From Neelides folsomi (Eukaryota > Arthropoda > Collembola > Neelipleona > Neelidae), in assembly GCA_034687125.1 (NCBI GenBank), contig JAQGBZ010000038.1, forward strand, positions 62,001 through 126,000: a DNA stretch of 64,000 nt, read 5' to 3'. The notes beneath the pieces are model-generated. The model was not told where the DNA came from. It made no database searches and worked only from the letters and a program-made list of their open reading frames with translations. Shown piece after piece: positions 1 to 10,981 of the stretch; position 1 is the stretch's first letter, and each line of letters opens with the position of its first letter. The position numbers were made by a program, and so were the translations under genes.

Positions 1-1680
1 TTTTTATCCCTTCTTTAATTCAAACTTGATAAAATTATAAACATAAAGTAATGATTAAAGCAAAATATAAAACATCATCTTCATATTCATTATCAGTCGA
101 GTCAATTTATACGAAATTATATCGATCTTGATAAAAATCCGAGTCAAATTAAAAACTAATTTAATGGAAGCAGTTATTTAAAATTTGATCTTAAGACAGT
201 GACGGGAATGAGAAACTTTAATAATTAGTCTGCTTACGTAACATATACTATATATTATATGGGCTCTCTTAAAATTTTTTAATATTATAGAATACTTTTT
301 TTTATATAATAACAATAACATCAAATTCTATCACATATGTAGTATCGTTAAAATTGGTTCAAGAGAACCACTGTTTGAAATTTTGAAGAGATATTGCTAA
401 ATATTTACTGTCAGTTATTTGTAAACATTTTCAATTTAATATATACTATAATATTTATCTATTACACACTTTCATATTGTGAAGTAATATTAAGAATATC
501 ACGATTTTAGATTTTTGCCTTATTGTTACTCGAATTTTTATGCTTTACATAATACCTATTTTGTTTCCTTTTAAGATATTTAATGAATGATAAGTATTAG
601 GTATCAATTTATATAAAGATCAAAATTTAGTTTAATCGCTGTCAATATGTAACTATTGCGTAATAATAGTTAAGGTGAGTAAATGTAATCTGTGTATTTA
701 ATATTCCATAGTTCACCTTAAACTAAAGTGAAAATGTACTCAGTATATGTAAATGAATGTTATTTAATGGTCTATATCAGTTTTCTATTATTTAATTATT
801 TTTAATCACTCACATACCGTCGTGCTTTAATTAACGTCAAGTCAAATACTCATAGTCAATCAATCTTGCTCAATAATATTTACTTAAAGAGAACCCTTAT
901 ATAAAATAAAGGGATGATGAATATTAGAATCTTCGTATGCCGTATGATCTTTTAAATTTAGAAATGTCAAAAGAAATTATTGTAAATGATTTAAATAAAT
1001 GAAAAAGCCCTCAATATGGGATGAATAGTTAATTAGTTAATACCTTATTAATATATTATTGATGCTGAAAGTCAAAATGTCACAAGAAAAAAAACTTTGA
1101 ATGTTAGGTTGACAAATTTTATATTTTTTGTATTTACAACAAGACTGAAATGAATCATTTCAATTGTCCATATAATATAATAATAGGTATAGATCTTTGA
1201 TCATAAATGAATTATATAAAACCAACACAAAATAATAACGAATTATAATAACCAAAATTTCATGATAGCGTTAAATCCTTCCTTACAAGTAAATCCTTTT
1301 GTGCTTTAACCTTTGAATCGCTCACTCTCCCACCAAATTAAACAGGTAAAATAATTACAACGAAACAACATAATTAGATATAAATTGTGAATAAATTGAT
1401 TAATTAATACAATTTGAAACGGGTTGAACTGTACGAAGATCGCTAAGGTGGATATCTCCTCAAATAGCAATTTTTTAATTATTTTTAATTTACTGAAATT
1501 GAAATATTCTTAAACAACTCTGGCTTTCTCATGCATCCTTTTAAAGAATTGACAAAAAGCATAAAATACACATCATTTAACAGTGTACGAGTGTGTTATG
1601 ATTAGGTAAATATATTATATTTATAAGTAAATGTGTAGTTAATTAATAACACTTAAATTATGTATTTATTTTTGACTGAT
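1..1680. other. AT-rich intergenic DNA
   Basis: No open reading frame with codon-like composition, splice pattern or recognisable protein similarity was seen on either strand. The stretch is AT-rich throughout, with short A/T runs and many in-frame stops. No tRNA B-box was found. Confidence 0.6.
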
Positions 1681-1681
1681 T

Positions 1682-1717
1682 GACTCGTCAGGCCGAGTCC
1701 CTGCTGTTCACAGCAGG
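1682..1717. other. two abutting perfect stem-loops
   Basis: The first hairpin has arms GACTCG (1682-1687) and CGAGTC (1694-1699) around a 6-base loop. It is followed with no spacer by a second hairpin with arms CCTGCTG (1700-1706) and CAGCAGG (1711-1717) around a 4-base loop. The GC-rich patch stands out in AT-rich surroundings. No known RNA family is assigned. The opposite strand contains CTGACGA, a hammerhead-like heptamer, but lacks the GAAA box at the right place. Confidence 0.5.
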
Positions 1718-2094
1718 TCCACGTGAATTAATTATTATAGTGAATAAATAAAATTGCACAAAACGAGAATCAATTTTGTAAAGACTAAAATTAAAACCGT
1801 TCTCCGTTGAACCTTCCTCCTCCTCATCATATCCTGTTATTTTCAGAGTCACACGTTCTCAACATTCTTTCCCTGAGATCAGCGACTATTTCCCAACTCT
1901 CAGAGTCGGAAAATAAGAATTATAATCTTTTATGTCGTTCCAATCAATCGAATCAGTCAGTCAGTCACTCATTTTTCGTTCCATCAAATATAATATATAC
2001 CTATTTAGCTAAGTGTGTAGTTAATCAAACCATTCCACGCCTCTGGTAAAATTCATGTGTGTAAAGTGTTTGTGTGTATTGTGTTTGTAGCATC

Positions 2095-2566
2095 ATGCCT
2101 CACGTTAGGTAAAATATTCTCAATTTCTTAACCAGAGTTATACATTTTTTTACTTAACGCGATTTTACGACAAAATATAAAGATTTGATTCACTTATTAG
2201 TTCTCTTAAAGTGCCCCTGTGTGGGAGTTTAACATTTTTGGTCTTTGAGTTCCACTTAATTAACAATTACATTTTTTCCAACCGTTTCCTTTTGAAAGAA
2301 GGTTTCACCATTTAACTTATATTTTATATATATAATCTAAAGTCCCTCCATTTCCATTATATATATACAGATTGAGAGCACCGCTTCGAATCGCATCACT
2401 TCGAATTCCATTCGTTTCCAGATATTCATCCAATATATTTATTTTTTCTCACACCACACGGCTCACTCTCATTCGAACATTTAAGCATTCAATTCATACA
2501 TTTCTCATCATCATTATCATCCGTATCGCAAGTTGGAACACTGTCTTAATTTGCATTTATATTTGA
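2095..2566 (+). other. possible two-exon small transcript, unrecognised
   Basis: An ATG at 2095 opens a very short reading frame (M-P-H-V) that runs into a donor-like AG/GTAAAA at about 2108. An acceptor-like tract ending TACAG at 2370 is followed by a 64-codon open frame to 2566, and joining the two keeps the phase. The product would be about 69 residues, basic at first and then hydrophobic, with no similarity I recognise. It could equally be chance or a non-coding transcript. Weak call. Confidence 0.15.
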
Positions 2567-3277
2567 TATAATATAATATGTTGTAGTTTTTAAAAGTTTT
2601 AGTCCTAACGAAAAGAGGATATCATTTTTAATTTGTTAATATTTATATATTTGTAAAATCCAATCGAAGTTAAAAAATTAAATTTGTCACGACATAAAAT
2701 TGGTATTACATGCTTATGTAGTATATTATATTTTAAATTCAAAAATATTGTTAAAACGGATAACAGTCAGTAGATATTTTAATGTATTTAAAATAAATAA
2801 TAAAATGTGATTTAAAGAATTTAATAAATTAAGTGTCCAGCGTAGTTTATACCAGATGTTAAAATTTTAAAAATCTTTAACTTTTAATCCTACCATTCAA
2901 ATGATAAAAAACGAATAGTTCAATTGACAGTTAAAGCTTTAATTTTAAAATAAAAAAAATAAAACACACGAAAAGGGTTATCATCGGCATTTTTGCTGAC
3001 TATTTAGTTATTTTTTATAATAGCATGTAGGTAGTTAAATTAAAATCCTGAGACCTCAACCCGTATTCATAATGGATAGGAGAGTTTTTACTACATTTAA
3101 ATACATAAACATAATTTATGTAAAGTTCTTAATTCTTGAATACGAGCTCCTTTGAAATTGGGCCAAATAAAAAAAATCCTCACAGTGCCTTTAACTTTTG
3201 AAAAAAGGCTTAATTATATAAGTACCTTGAAATTCATTCACTTGCGTTTGGAAGTAGGTCCGAATCATTTGTCAACG
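2567..3277. other. intergenic, probable TDP-43 3' flank
   Basis: AT-rich sequence directly downstream of the TDP-43 stop codon. It should contain that gene's 3' untranslated region. No further exon was identified here. Confidence 0.4.
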
Positions 3278-5814
3278 TCACATGTTGTACTTCATGAAAC
3301 TTTTGCTTTGGTCTCTGGACCATGCGGCCTGTGGTTGTGTCGGTGGTCCGGGGTTTGGCCCTTGATGTCCCGGTCCAGGCCCATCCCCTCCTCCCCATGC
3401 CATAAATCCAGAAGAGTCTTGAGGTTGCTGGCTACTTCCTGCTTGTGGTGTTGGTGCATTTGTATGTCCAAAGCTTGAGGGATGATTAAAGCTCTGCTGT
3501 CCCTCGCTTCCTCCTTGTCCGCCCTGCAGATTACCCACGAGACCCCAGCCAGCCTATAATGTTAAAAATTATATTTATTACATAAATAAAATTCAATGTG
3601 AATATAATATTGACAATGAGCTAATTTAATTAGCTAAATATAATCTAACAGGATAGTAAGATTTTGGTAAATTGACAATTTTGTATAATATTGGGAATTC
3701 CCAATATGCTCACTGATAATAATATAGTTAAATACAGGGTGAACCAGATCTCGAGGAGTATTTATAAACGGGAATAACTTTTTTATTCACAAACCAAATT
3801 TCATAAAAATTCATCAAGTTATACCTTGTATATTATGCAGTATTCTTTTAAACTTAAATTCGACAATTGTGCCCCACTCACTTCAATACATCTATGCAAT
3901 CGAACATTTACTGGCTCGCATGCTTTTTTCACATAACAACGGGGATTTGTGGGAATGCCTGCGTAACTGCCTCTTTCAATTGATCCATAGAAGACAAGTT
4001 TTAAGAGTATACGATATTTTCGACATGACCCCAAATATAAAAATTGAGGGGAGTCAAATCGGGGAAACGCGGAGGTCATGTATTTATCCATTAAATATTC
4101 AGTTGTGGGAGATCATGATAGGACTTTTAAACAATAAACTCTAATAGTTCCATTTATTTTTTTTCCATCAGCCCATGTCCTCATCAATAAACTCTAATAT
4201 GTATCCATTATTAATTAGTCAATAAAAAAAACTTATTAATATTGATTTGAATCTGGATCAGACCTGGTTGAGAGCCGCAGCCACAATAGCTGGATTAACA
4301 GGCATTCCAACACCGAGATTAAGAGCTCCAAGACCCATTGGGTTGTTTAGACCCTGCCCGCCCTGTGATCCGCCTGCGCCACCTCCAATACCAAGTGTCT
4401 GAAGATTCGGCATATCCATCCCGCCACGTCCACCACCTCCAACAGCACTCCATCCAGTTCCTCCTTGCCCGTAATGTTGGGCTCCATAGGCAGTCATTTT
4501 TCCACCGTCACGTGGAGGCATTCCTGTTAAACCAACGATTGATTAGCAAATACAACTTTAAATGAACAAAGATTTAAATAAGAAAAAGCATAAATAAATT
4601 GAATGAAATGAATAAGTAAAACAATGGTGAAAAAAGTGAAGATATACCATTTAGAACCATACCTCTGTATGCATATTGGTGAGTAGGTTGAGCCCCTCTG
4701 GTCGGATCTGATTTAGGAGCTGCATTCGACACATGGACGGAGACTCCTTTCACAATATGATCTTCACCACAAAGGTTTTGGGCGATTTCCGCCTCAAGAA
4801 AAGTGACAAAAGCGAAGGCTCGAAAAGGCTTGGGAATGAAGACGTCTGTGACTTCACCAAACTTGGAAAAGTAGTCCCTCAAATCTTCAGCGGAAATATC
4901 TTCAGTGCAACGACCAACAAATACTTTAGCTGGTACATGAGACTGCTGGGATTCCTGGAAATATTAAATGAAATTAGAGTTTTTCTGGGAATATTCAATG
5001 ACTTCTTGTTTCATTGCGAAATTGTTGTTACATAATAAGTGTATTAATAATACATAAATTGAATATAAAAGAATTCATAAACACGCATTTTAGATTATGA
5101 TACATATTTATGAAAATTTACGATATTTTAGGAAAAAGTTCTTACTTTGGAGTTAGGAATTTTAACATCACACCATCGACCCTCGATCAAATGTCTTTGT
5201 GATAAAACGCGCAGTTGAGATTCGTAGCTTGCAAATCTAATGAACCCAAAACCTTTTGATTGTCCGGTCTTAACATCCTTCTTCACTTGGGCCATTAAGA
5301 CTTCGCCAAAGGGCTCAAAATATTCCCTTAATTGTTGTTCAGATGTCTTCCAAGGTAAACCCAGGACAATTAAATCTGAGCACTTGTTTTTTCCAGAAGA
5401 CTCGAACCTCTTAGATTTTGCCGTCGAATTCTCTAAGTAATCATCTGACTTCCTCTTGTTTTCAGCTATAAATAAAATAATGAAAATCATATTTTAGCAT
5501 ACATATTTTAGTAAAAAATAATAAGAGATTGTATATTGATAATAATAATAAATTGATGGTTTCTTACAATGTAGACCTTTTGGGAAGACACAAAAATAAA
5601 CACTATTTCCCCATCCATTATCAGGTGGATGAAAACGTCCATCAACGAGTCGAACGCCTCTCATTCCTCCCGATTCGGGGTTACGAAATTTAAGTCCAGA
5701 AGTTCCTGGAAATTGAGCAGCGAGTGTGGAGAGAAGGAGACTCCCATCTTCTTCAGTGGGCACTTCAATCGGCTCTTCGCCCTCATCTTCAGCAACTTGC
5801 AAATATGTCGACAT
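3278..5814 (-). CDS. TARDBP: TDP-43 (TAR DNA-binding protein 43) orthologue, 5 exons, ~464 aa
   Basis: Nuclear RNA/DNA-binding protein that represses cryptic splicing and controls mRNA fate. Coding exons (minus): 5814-5568, 5465-5146, 4954-4663, 4523-4264, 3553-3278; the sum is 465 codons including the stop. The N-terminal dimerisation domain (1-80) starts [17 protein letters not shown], parallel to the vertebrate MSEYIRVTEDENDEPIE. A basic nuclear signal lies near 84-104. RRM1 (~112-187) carries [11 protein letters not shown] and [11 protein letters not shown]2 (~197-265) carries KVFVGRC and RAFAFVTF. The remaining ~200 residues are a Gly/Gln/Asn-rich low-complexity tail, as in family members. 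I chose the ATG at 5814 because it aligns with the family start; an in-frame ATG six codons upstream (5832) is possible. Exon 3 has a second donor 15 bases downstream. The last intron carries a transposase relic. Human TDP-43 is 414 aa, so this tail is longer. Confidence 0.96.
3734..4140 (-). mobile_element. degraded Tc1/mariner-superfamily transposase 3' relic
   Basis: This lies in TDP-43 intron 4. On the minus strand, broken frames between about 4091 and 3850 read like the C-terminal end of a DDE transposase: an [15 protein letters not shown] block (third catalytic Asp context), then a leucine/glutamate stretch and an R-L-H-R-C-I-E motif near the end. Stops and at least one frameshift interrupt it, so it cannot be functional. 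The plus-strand sequence at 3736-3741 reads CAGGGTG, preceded by TA, a common terminus for such elements. No matching second terminus was seen, so the copy is 5'-truncated. Confidence 0.65.
4132..4202. repeat. short direct repeat CAATAAACTCTAATA
   Basis: The 15-mer CAATAAACTCTAATA occurs near 4132 and again near 4187, about 54 bases apart, at the inner edge of the transposase relic in TDP-43 intron 4. It may be a small local duplication connected with the truncation of that element. Confidence 0.5.
4648..4663 (-). promoter_or_regulatory. tandem alternative splice donors of TDP-43 exon 3
   Basis: Reading the minus strand, exon 3 can end at 4663 (followed by GTATGG) or 15 bases later at 4648 (followed by GTATAT). 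Both leave the same phase and join to exon 4 at 4523. Use of the distal site inserts five residues, G-M-V-L-N in frame, at the start of the low-complexity tail. Which is used cannot be decided from the DNA. Confidence 0.5.
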
Positions 5815-7290
5815 CTTTGCAAGTTTTTGCATACAACACTTGGTCGCCTTGTTTTAATAACAATATATATCTTCTTGAAAAAGATATAATTCGTTGATTC
5901 TTACGGTTCCAAACCCACAATATAAAATGGTACTTCGAGTAGAGTTCAAATTACAATTTAAACGAGCTTTATGAACAATTCGATTGATCCGTTCTCGGTT
6001 AAAGATACGCTTAAAATCAAGTAGGTGTTGGCTGTGCTGTGTTCAAATTCAACACTCTTTGTATAAATCAATTGAGTTATAGCATGAAATATTACAATTG
6101 AGTTGAAGATTGAGTTTATATTATATATTATAATATATATATTTATGTATATACGCGTACACTACACAAACATTCACAGCCAGACTAACAATCAAACTTT
6201 CAATCAGCGAGTCCAAATTGACCGACCAGGGCAGATGTAATTTCAATTTTCTCTTTCACACCAAATTCTGGAAAAAAGAGAAACAATTAATTGGAATCAG
6301 AAGTGACCAGAGTCCTCAAGGGACCCCACCAGAACCTCGACATACATTGTCTTAAGGAGGGAGTAGAAGGCCAAAGGGCCTACAAGAGCCAGGGACCGAG
6401 GGAAGTAAATAGGGTCAAATAAATATTTATTTAATTTGGGTCACATATAATGAAATGGAGGGAGATGAGGGGGATTTGCTCAATACATAACACCAGTAGT
6501 AATTTTGATTAGGAGGGAAAGACCACATACATGAAGAAGTAGTGTCGAGGAAGGGAGTTTATTCTAATATGATCAAATGTACTTGGATGTGGACAAAAGG
6601 TGACGGAGATCTCGGGGAGGGAAGGATAATTACGGAATTGCAATTACAGGAAATGAACAGCCAGACGAAATGAGAAAATCCTTCCTTCGCACTTAAAATT
6701 TCCCGTTCGTTCCAAACTCACAATCAATCAATCAAAACATCACGAATCACGGTCTCGCAGACTCCCAAACACTCGCCATATTTGAAGTGAAGATATCCTC
6801 CAAAGGCAGTCAGAGCATTTTTTTCTTCCCTTCACTCATACAGAGCTTTTGGCCTATTCTCCCTATCTCCCACCATAGAGAAGTTAAAGGCAGAGTTCCA
6901 TTCATTTGGGTGGCGAATCCACTCTCCTTTTCTCCTATCCCACTTCGGCGTTTGACTCCTCCGCTCATGCTGACACCCACGGACCTATCCTCACCTAACC
7001 AGACCTGAATTCCAATGCTCCCCAAGTCCACTCATAGAGGCCAACAACGACTCATTCGCATTCGAATACTGCGCGCCAGTTCCGTGGTAAACAGATATAG
7101 ATTAGATAGAAGAAGAGAGAAGAAAGGCACGAGACCACGTTCCTAGACCAAAGACCCGGTTTCGGGCTTTTCCGAATTTCGGGTTTGGTTTACTTGTTTA
7201 CTTAATAGACATTAAGTATTTCTTCTTGAGTTGGATAATTGCATTGATTTTGAGAGGTTGTGATTCTGTTGGGGAGAAAATTAAATAGCA
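5815..7290. promoter_or_regulatory. divergent intergenic/promoter region between TDP-43 and ORC3
   Basis: The 1.48 kb between the TDP-43 start (minus) and the ORC3 start (plus) must hold both upstream regions. The half nearest TDP-43 is AT-rich, with an AT-alternating tract around 6118-6150. From about 6230 to 7200 it is more GC-balanced and purine/pyrimidine-rich. No TATA box or other element can be assigned with confidence, and short open frames here look like chance. Confidence 0.45.
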
Positions 7291-10200
7291 ATGTCTTCTT
7301 CGGACGAGGAAATTGAATTTGTAAGTTTATTTTAAATTCTTTTTATTATGAGAGATTTTGAGCAGAGTAGAGTGAGTGAGTGAGATGATCGTGAGTTTGA
7401 GTTATGATTTTGTGATTTGATGAATATTTCTTATTTGGTTGTCAATTTATAATATTTTTCTATTTTTGAGGTGAAGATGATGGATGAAGTAATTGGATGA
7501 AGGGATTAATTGATGATTAAAATTGGGATGGTTCTTAGGCTTATGATTACATTCCACCGGCTAAGAAAAAGTTGAAGAAGTCGAAGTCTCAGCGGCATTT
7601 GGAATACTTTGGAAATACACAGGGGGCTGAAGTTCGTTACGATTTGTATCAGCAATGTGTAGCAGATTTTACGGAAATAGTCAAGGTATACAATCATATC
7701 GTATTCATATTTTTTATCATGAATGAATGTTAAATTTTTTATTTATAAATTCAACTTGTTATTTAACTAATTTTAAAGGCGCAGTAAACAATAATTAATG
7801 TTTACTTATACTCTTGTTGATTGGTTTTATAGGATATCGAGGAAAAAAGAAATGCCCAAATGTATAAAAAAGTAAGAGAGTTTATCGAAGCACAAGGGGG
7901 GAAATTAAAAGATGAAGCGAAAGAAGATATCTCATCTATCCCAATTCTCTTTTTATCAGCAAGTAAGATGATAAGATGATTAAAAAATAATGTCATTTGT
8001 CTAAAACAAGATTTTATAAACATAATTTTTTCAGATTTAATTAATTGTGAGAATTCGCAAATATTCACCCGGCTTCGAAGTGAGCTTAAAACAGAATTTC
8101 GTTCGGTCACATTGATTAATTCAAGGGAGTTTCGAAACGCCAAGCAAGCCTATTTAAAGATAACCAACGATTTCACACATAAAGTAATATTTTTTATATA
8201 ACGATCATAAAATTAGAATTCACATGTTATTATGAATTGTATAGGATGATATTATTTAATTGCAGGGAGCGAAGAACTTTTCCATTTACGACTTTGAATG
8301 TTGGCACCAAGAAGATTTGTTGGACGACGCTGATCCAAATTTGCAAGCACAGCCTCTGATTGTCCTTATTGAAGACTTGGATTACTTTTCTATAAAATGC
8401 TTAAAAGATTTATTTTCCCTTCTCAGGTAAAATACCATTTTATTAACTATTATATAAATGTTATGAATAGTTAAATTAATGTTTATTTAAATTATGTAAC
8501 TTCATAATCTAGTTCCAATCATTAAATGCTGTTATATTTTTCAGTTGTTCCTCCCTTCCTTTGTTATTTATCATTGGGACTCGATGTTGTTCAAAAGAAA
8601 ATGTTGGTCGTTACATTCCTGCCAATTCTGGTTCAAAAGTATTTCGATATAGCACATTCGAAAATTCAAGGACCTCTGATCAACTCCATTTATTTTTTAA
8701 TAAGGTAATCAATAAAATAATAACCACTAACGAAACCGAACAAATAAATCTTAAATCATTAACAATCTTATTTTGAATATTTATAAAATTGTTTATTAAT
8801 GATATTAAAGATTTAATTGAAAATAATTCATATTTAGATATTGGAACAACCAAAGTTGTCATTTTTACCTGATTCAAGGGTGTTTCAATATCTTCAATTT
8901 ATATTTGACAAGGAACAATTTTCTTTCAACAGACTCAAGCAGATTTATAAAGTAAATCCTTAAAAAATTATTTTCCCAACGAATACTATATACATAATTT
9001 GAAAAGACTCCGTCAGTTTAATTATGACATCTATTTTATTTTAAAGCTCTGCCTCTCAAAGCACTTTGAGAATAAAGAGTCGATCCTATGCGTAAATCCT
9101 AACGCAATTAAGAAACATTTGAAAAACATTTCCAAAATTCGTGACGATGATTTGTCTTTTATACCAGTGGAACAAACACAACGCAGAAGATCAACAAACT
9201 CTAGGGCTTTCAATGAGGTGAATAAATTTTTTTGACTTTAGGACATTATATTAATTAGAATTAGGAGTATAACATATTCATTTTACTATACATGCTAAAA
9301 TATTTTCGTTTTACTATTTTAGAAAGCCGTTAACAATTTTTTCAGTGAATTTTGGATTAAAAAGTTAAATTGGTTCATCGCCTTGAATCTTTTGTTCAAT
9401 TTTGGATCCAATCTCCCTGCTAATTCAGTTATTGGAAATAGCGTACGAATATTCCTTTTGGCATATTAATATTACATTAATTGATTATCTATAAATACTT
9501 ATTCGAATATAAAATAAATAATTTTTATTGTGGGTAAAAAATTAGTTGGCCGATTTTTTCACAATGGCCATTGAAGAAAAACATTTGGATGTTAAGGAAG
9601 ACAAAGATTTATGTCCTTTTGCTGAAATTAAGAAAAACCAAAAGAAGACTTTAATTACTTTGCATAAAATGAAGTTAAAAAAAGCCTCACAAATTTTAAA
9701 TGGTAGATTTTGTTTACAATGTCGAATTTTGATGTGATTGGGCTTATGTTGAGATTTTTCATTAAACAGTATTTTTTAAATTAGCATTCGGAATAAACAA
9801 CAAGGGCCTTTTGTCAGAGACAATATATGAAACTTGCACTAGAAGAATCGATGATATACTAAAATTCATTAATGATCTCGAAATGGAGTTGAAAATGGAA
9901 CAATCGAAACCCTTCAACGTGCCAAATTTTAAGGCAAAAATGAATCATGACCAACTGAAAAGGGTAAATAAATTAATTGCAAGTATACCTAGAAAATTGA
10001 CAATCGATTAATAAATGTTGATATTCATTACATTTAATAGGCCCTCATGGAGGCTCATCATAATAAGAACAAGAAGCACAACACGCATTTGAATGAATTG
10101 ATGGAAAGTTTTATCGACTTTCTAGGAACTAATTTGAGGGGGTTGAAGAAACAGCCGTTTTATAAAGTAAGAACAACAACCGTCTTTACCTAACTAATAT

Positions 10201-10981
10201 CAAAAACCATCACGTTGAGTATTTATTAATAAAATTTCTTTCTTTTAAGTCGTTCGTGTTCGATGGGAATAGTTCGATAGTGGAAATTATTTCTTCCGTT
10301 TCTTGTAATGAAAAACATAGCATTGTTGCTGCAATTTCGAACCCCTATTCTTATTTAAAGGTAATATATGTATAAAAATATCTCCATTTATGAACAATTG
10401 TTATCATTCCATGAGCAATGATTAATATGGATTATAATGTTTGTTTTAGTGTCGTTGCTGTAAAGACATTCCTGAAACATCAATCTCAAATGTACTACCA
10501 GACATCTCCATTGTTTTCAAATTGATCCAGGAACAAGTAACTACTGCTGTGAATTACAATGTTATTTGCAAGGTAAATAAATAAGTGTTAACGCATTAAA
10601 ATATATTTAATGAATGCCTTATAAAATGTATGTCAAATTTAATTATAATGATAAAAAATTGAATAAAGACCTTTGAATGCGTTCTACTTGACGGAATGAC
10701 TCAAGCTAAAAAAAGGAGATTATCCCAAAAGAAACTTGATGACATTAATAATACAATTCCGTAAGTTTGAGAATACTAATATTAGTTATCTTTGTAATTA
10801 TAGGTGTTGTAAATAATGTATTTCTCGAGTATCAAAACATTCATGGAGGATTCTGTAGACAAAAGTAATAATTTATTTATTTTTAAGAACAAGATTTGCA
10901 GAGTGCATTGCTCAACTAAAACACGTTGGAATCCTGAGAAAATCTCGAAGAGTTGGTGAATTTGAAAGAGTGATCTTATAA
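7291..10981 (+). CDS. ORC3: origin recognition complex subunit 3, 16 exons, ~687 aa
   Basis: Subunit of the ORC complex that marks replication origins and loads MCM helicase. Exons: 7291-7320, 7539-7685, 7833-7962, 8035-8183, 8266-8426, 8545-8704, 8838-8951, 9047-9217, 9323-9442, 9546-9702, 9785-9963, 10041-10166, 10250-10360, 10450-10572, 10669-10760, 10888-10981. The total is 688 codons with the stop; vertebrate ORC3 is about 710 aa. The acidic start MSSSDEEIEF is followed by a Lys-rich patch. The N-terminal half has the degenerate AAA+ layout of ORC3, with PLIVLIEDLDYF as a Walker B-like strand (~185-200) and I-I-G-T-R-C-C following; no Walker A is seen, as expected. The C-terminal exons form an all-helical region ending in a basic, winged-helix-like segment (RFAECIAQLKHVGILRKSRR). 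The 30-base first exon makes the start easy to miss. No truncation or frameshift was seen. Confidence 0.92.

Noticed and set aside
354-367. GGTTCAAGAGAACC as a tRNA T-arm
   Set aside because: It is a short palindrome; the B-box consensus fails and there is no A-box or cloverleaf around it. No tRNA was found elsewhere in the window.
1682-1720. Hammerhead ribozyme on the minus strand
   Set aside because: CTGACGA is present, but there is no correctly placed GAAA box and the bases are already used in a simple hairpin.
3152-3478. Plus-strand 108-codon open frame
   Set aside because: It is antisense to the last TDP-43 exon, whose low-complexity composition opens the opposite strand.
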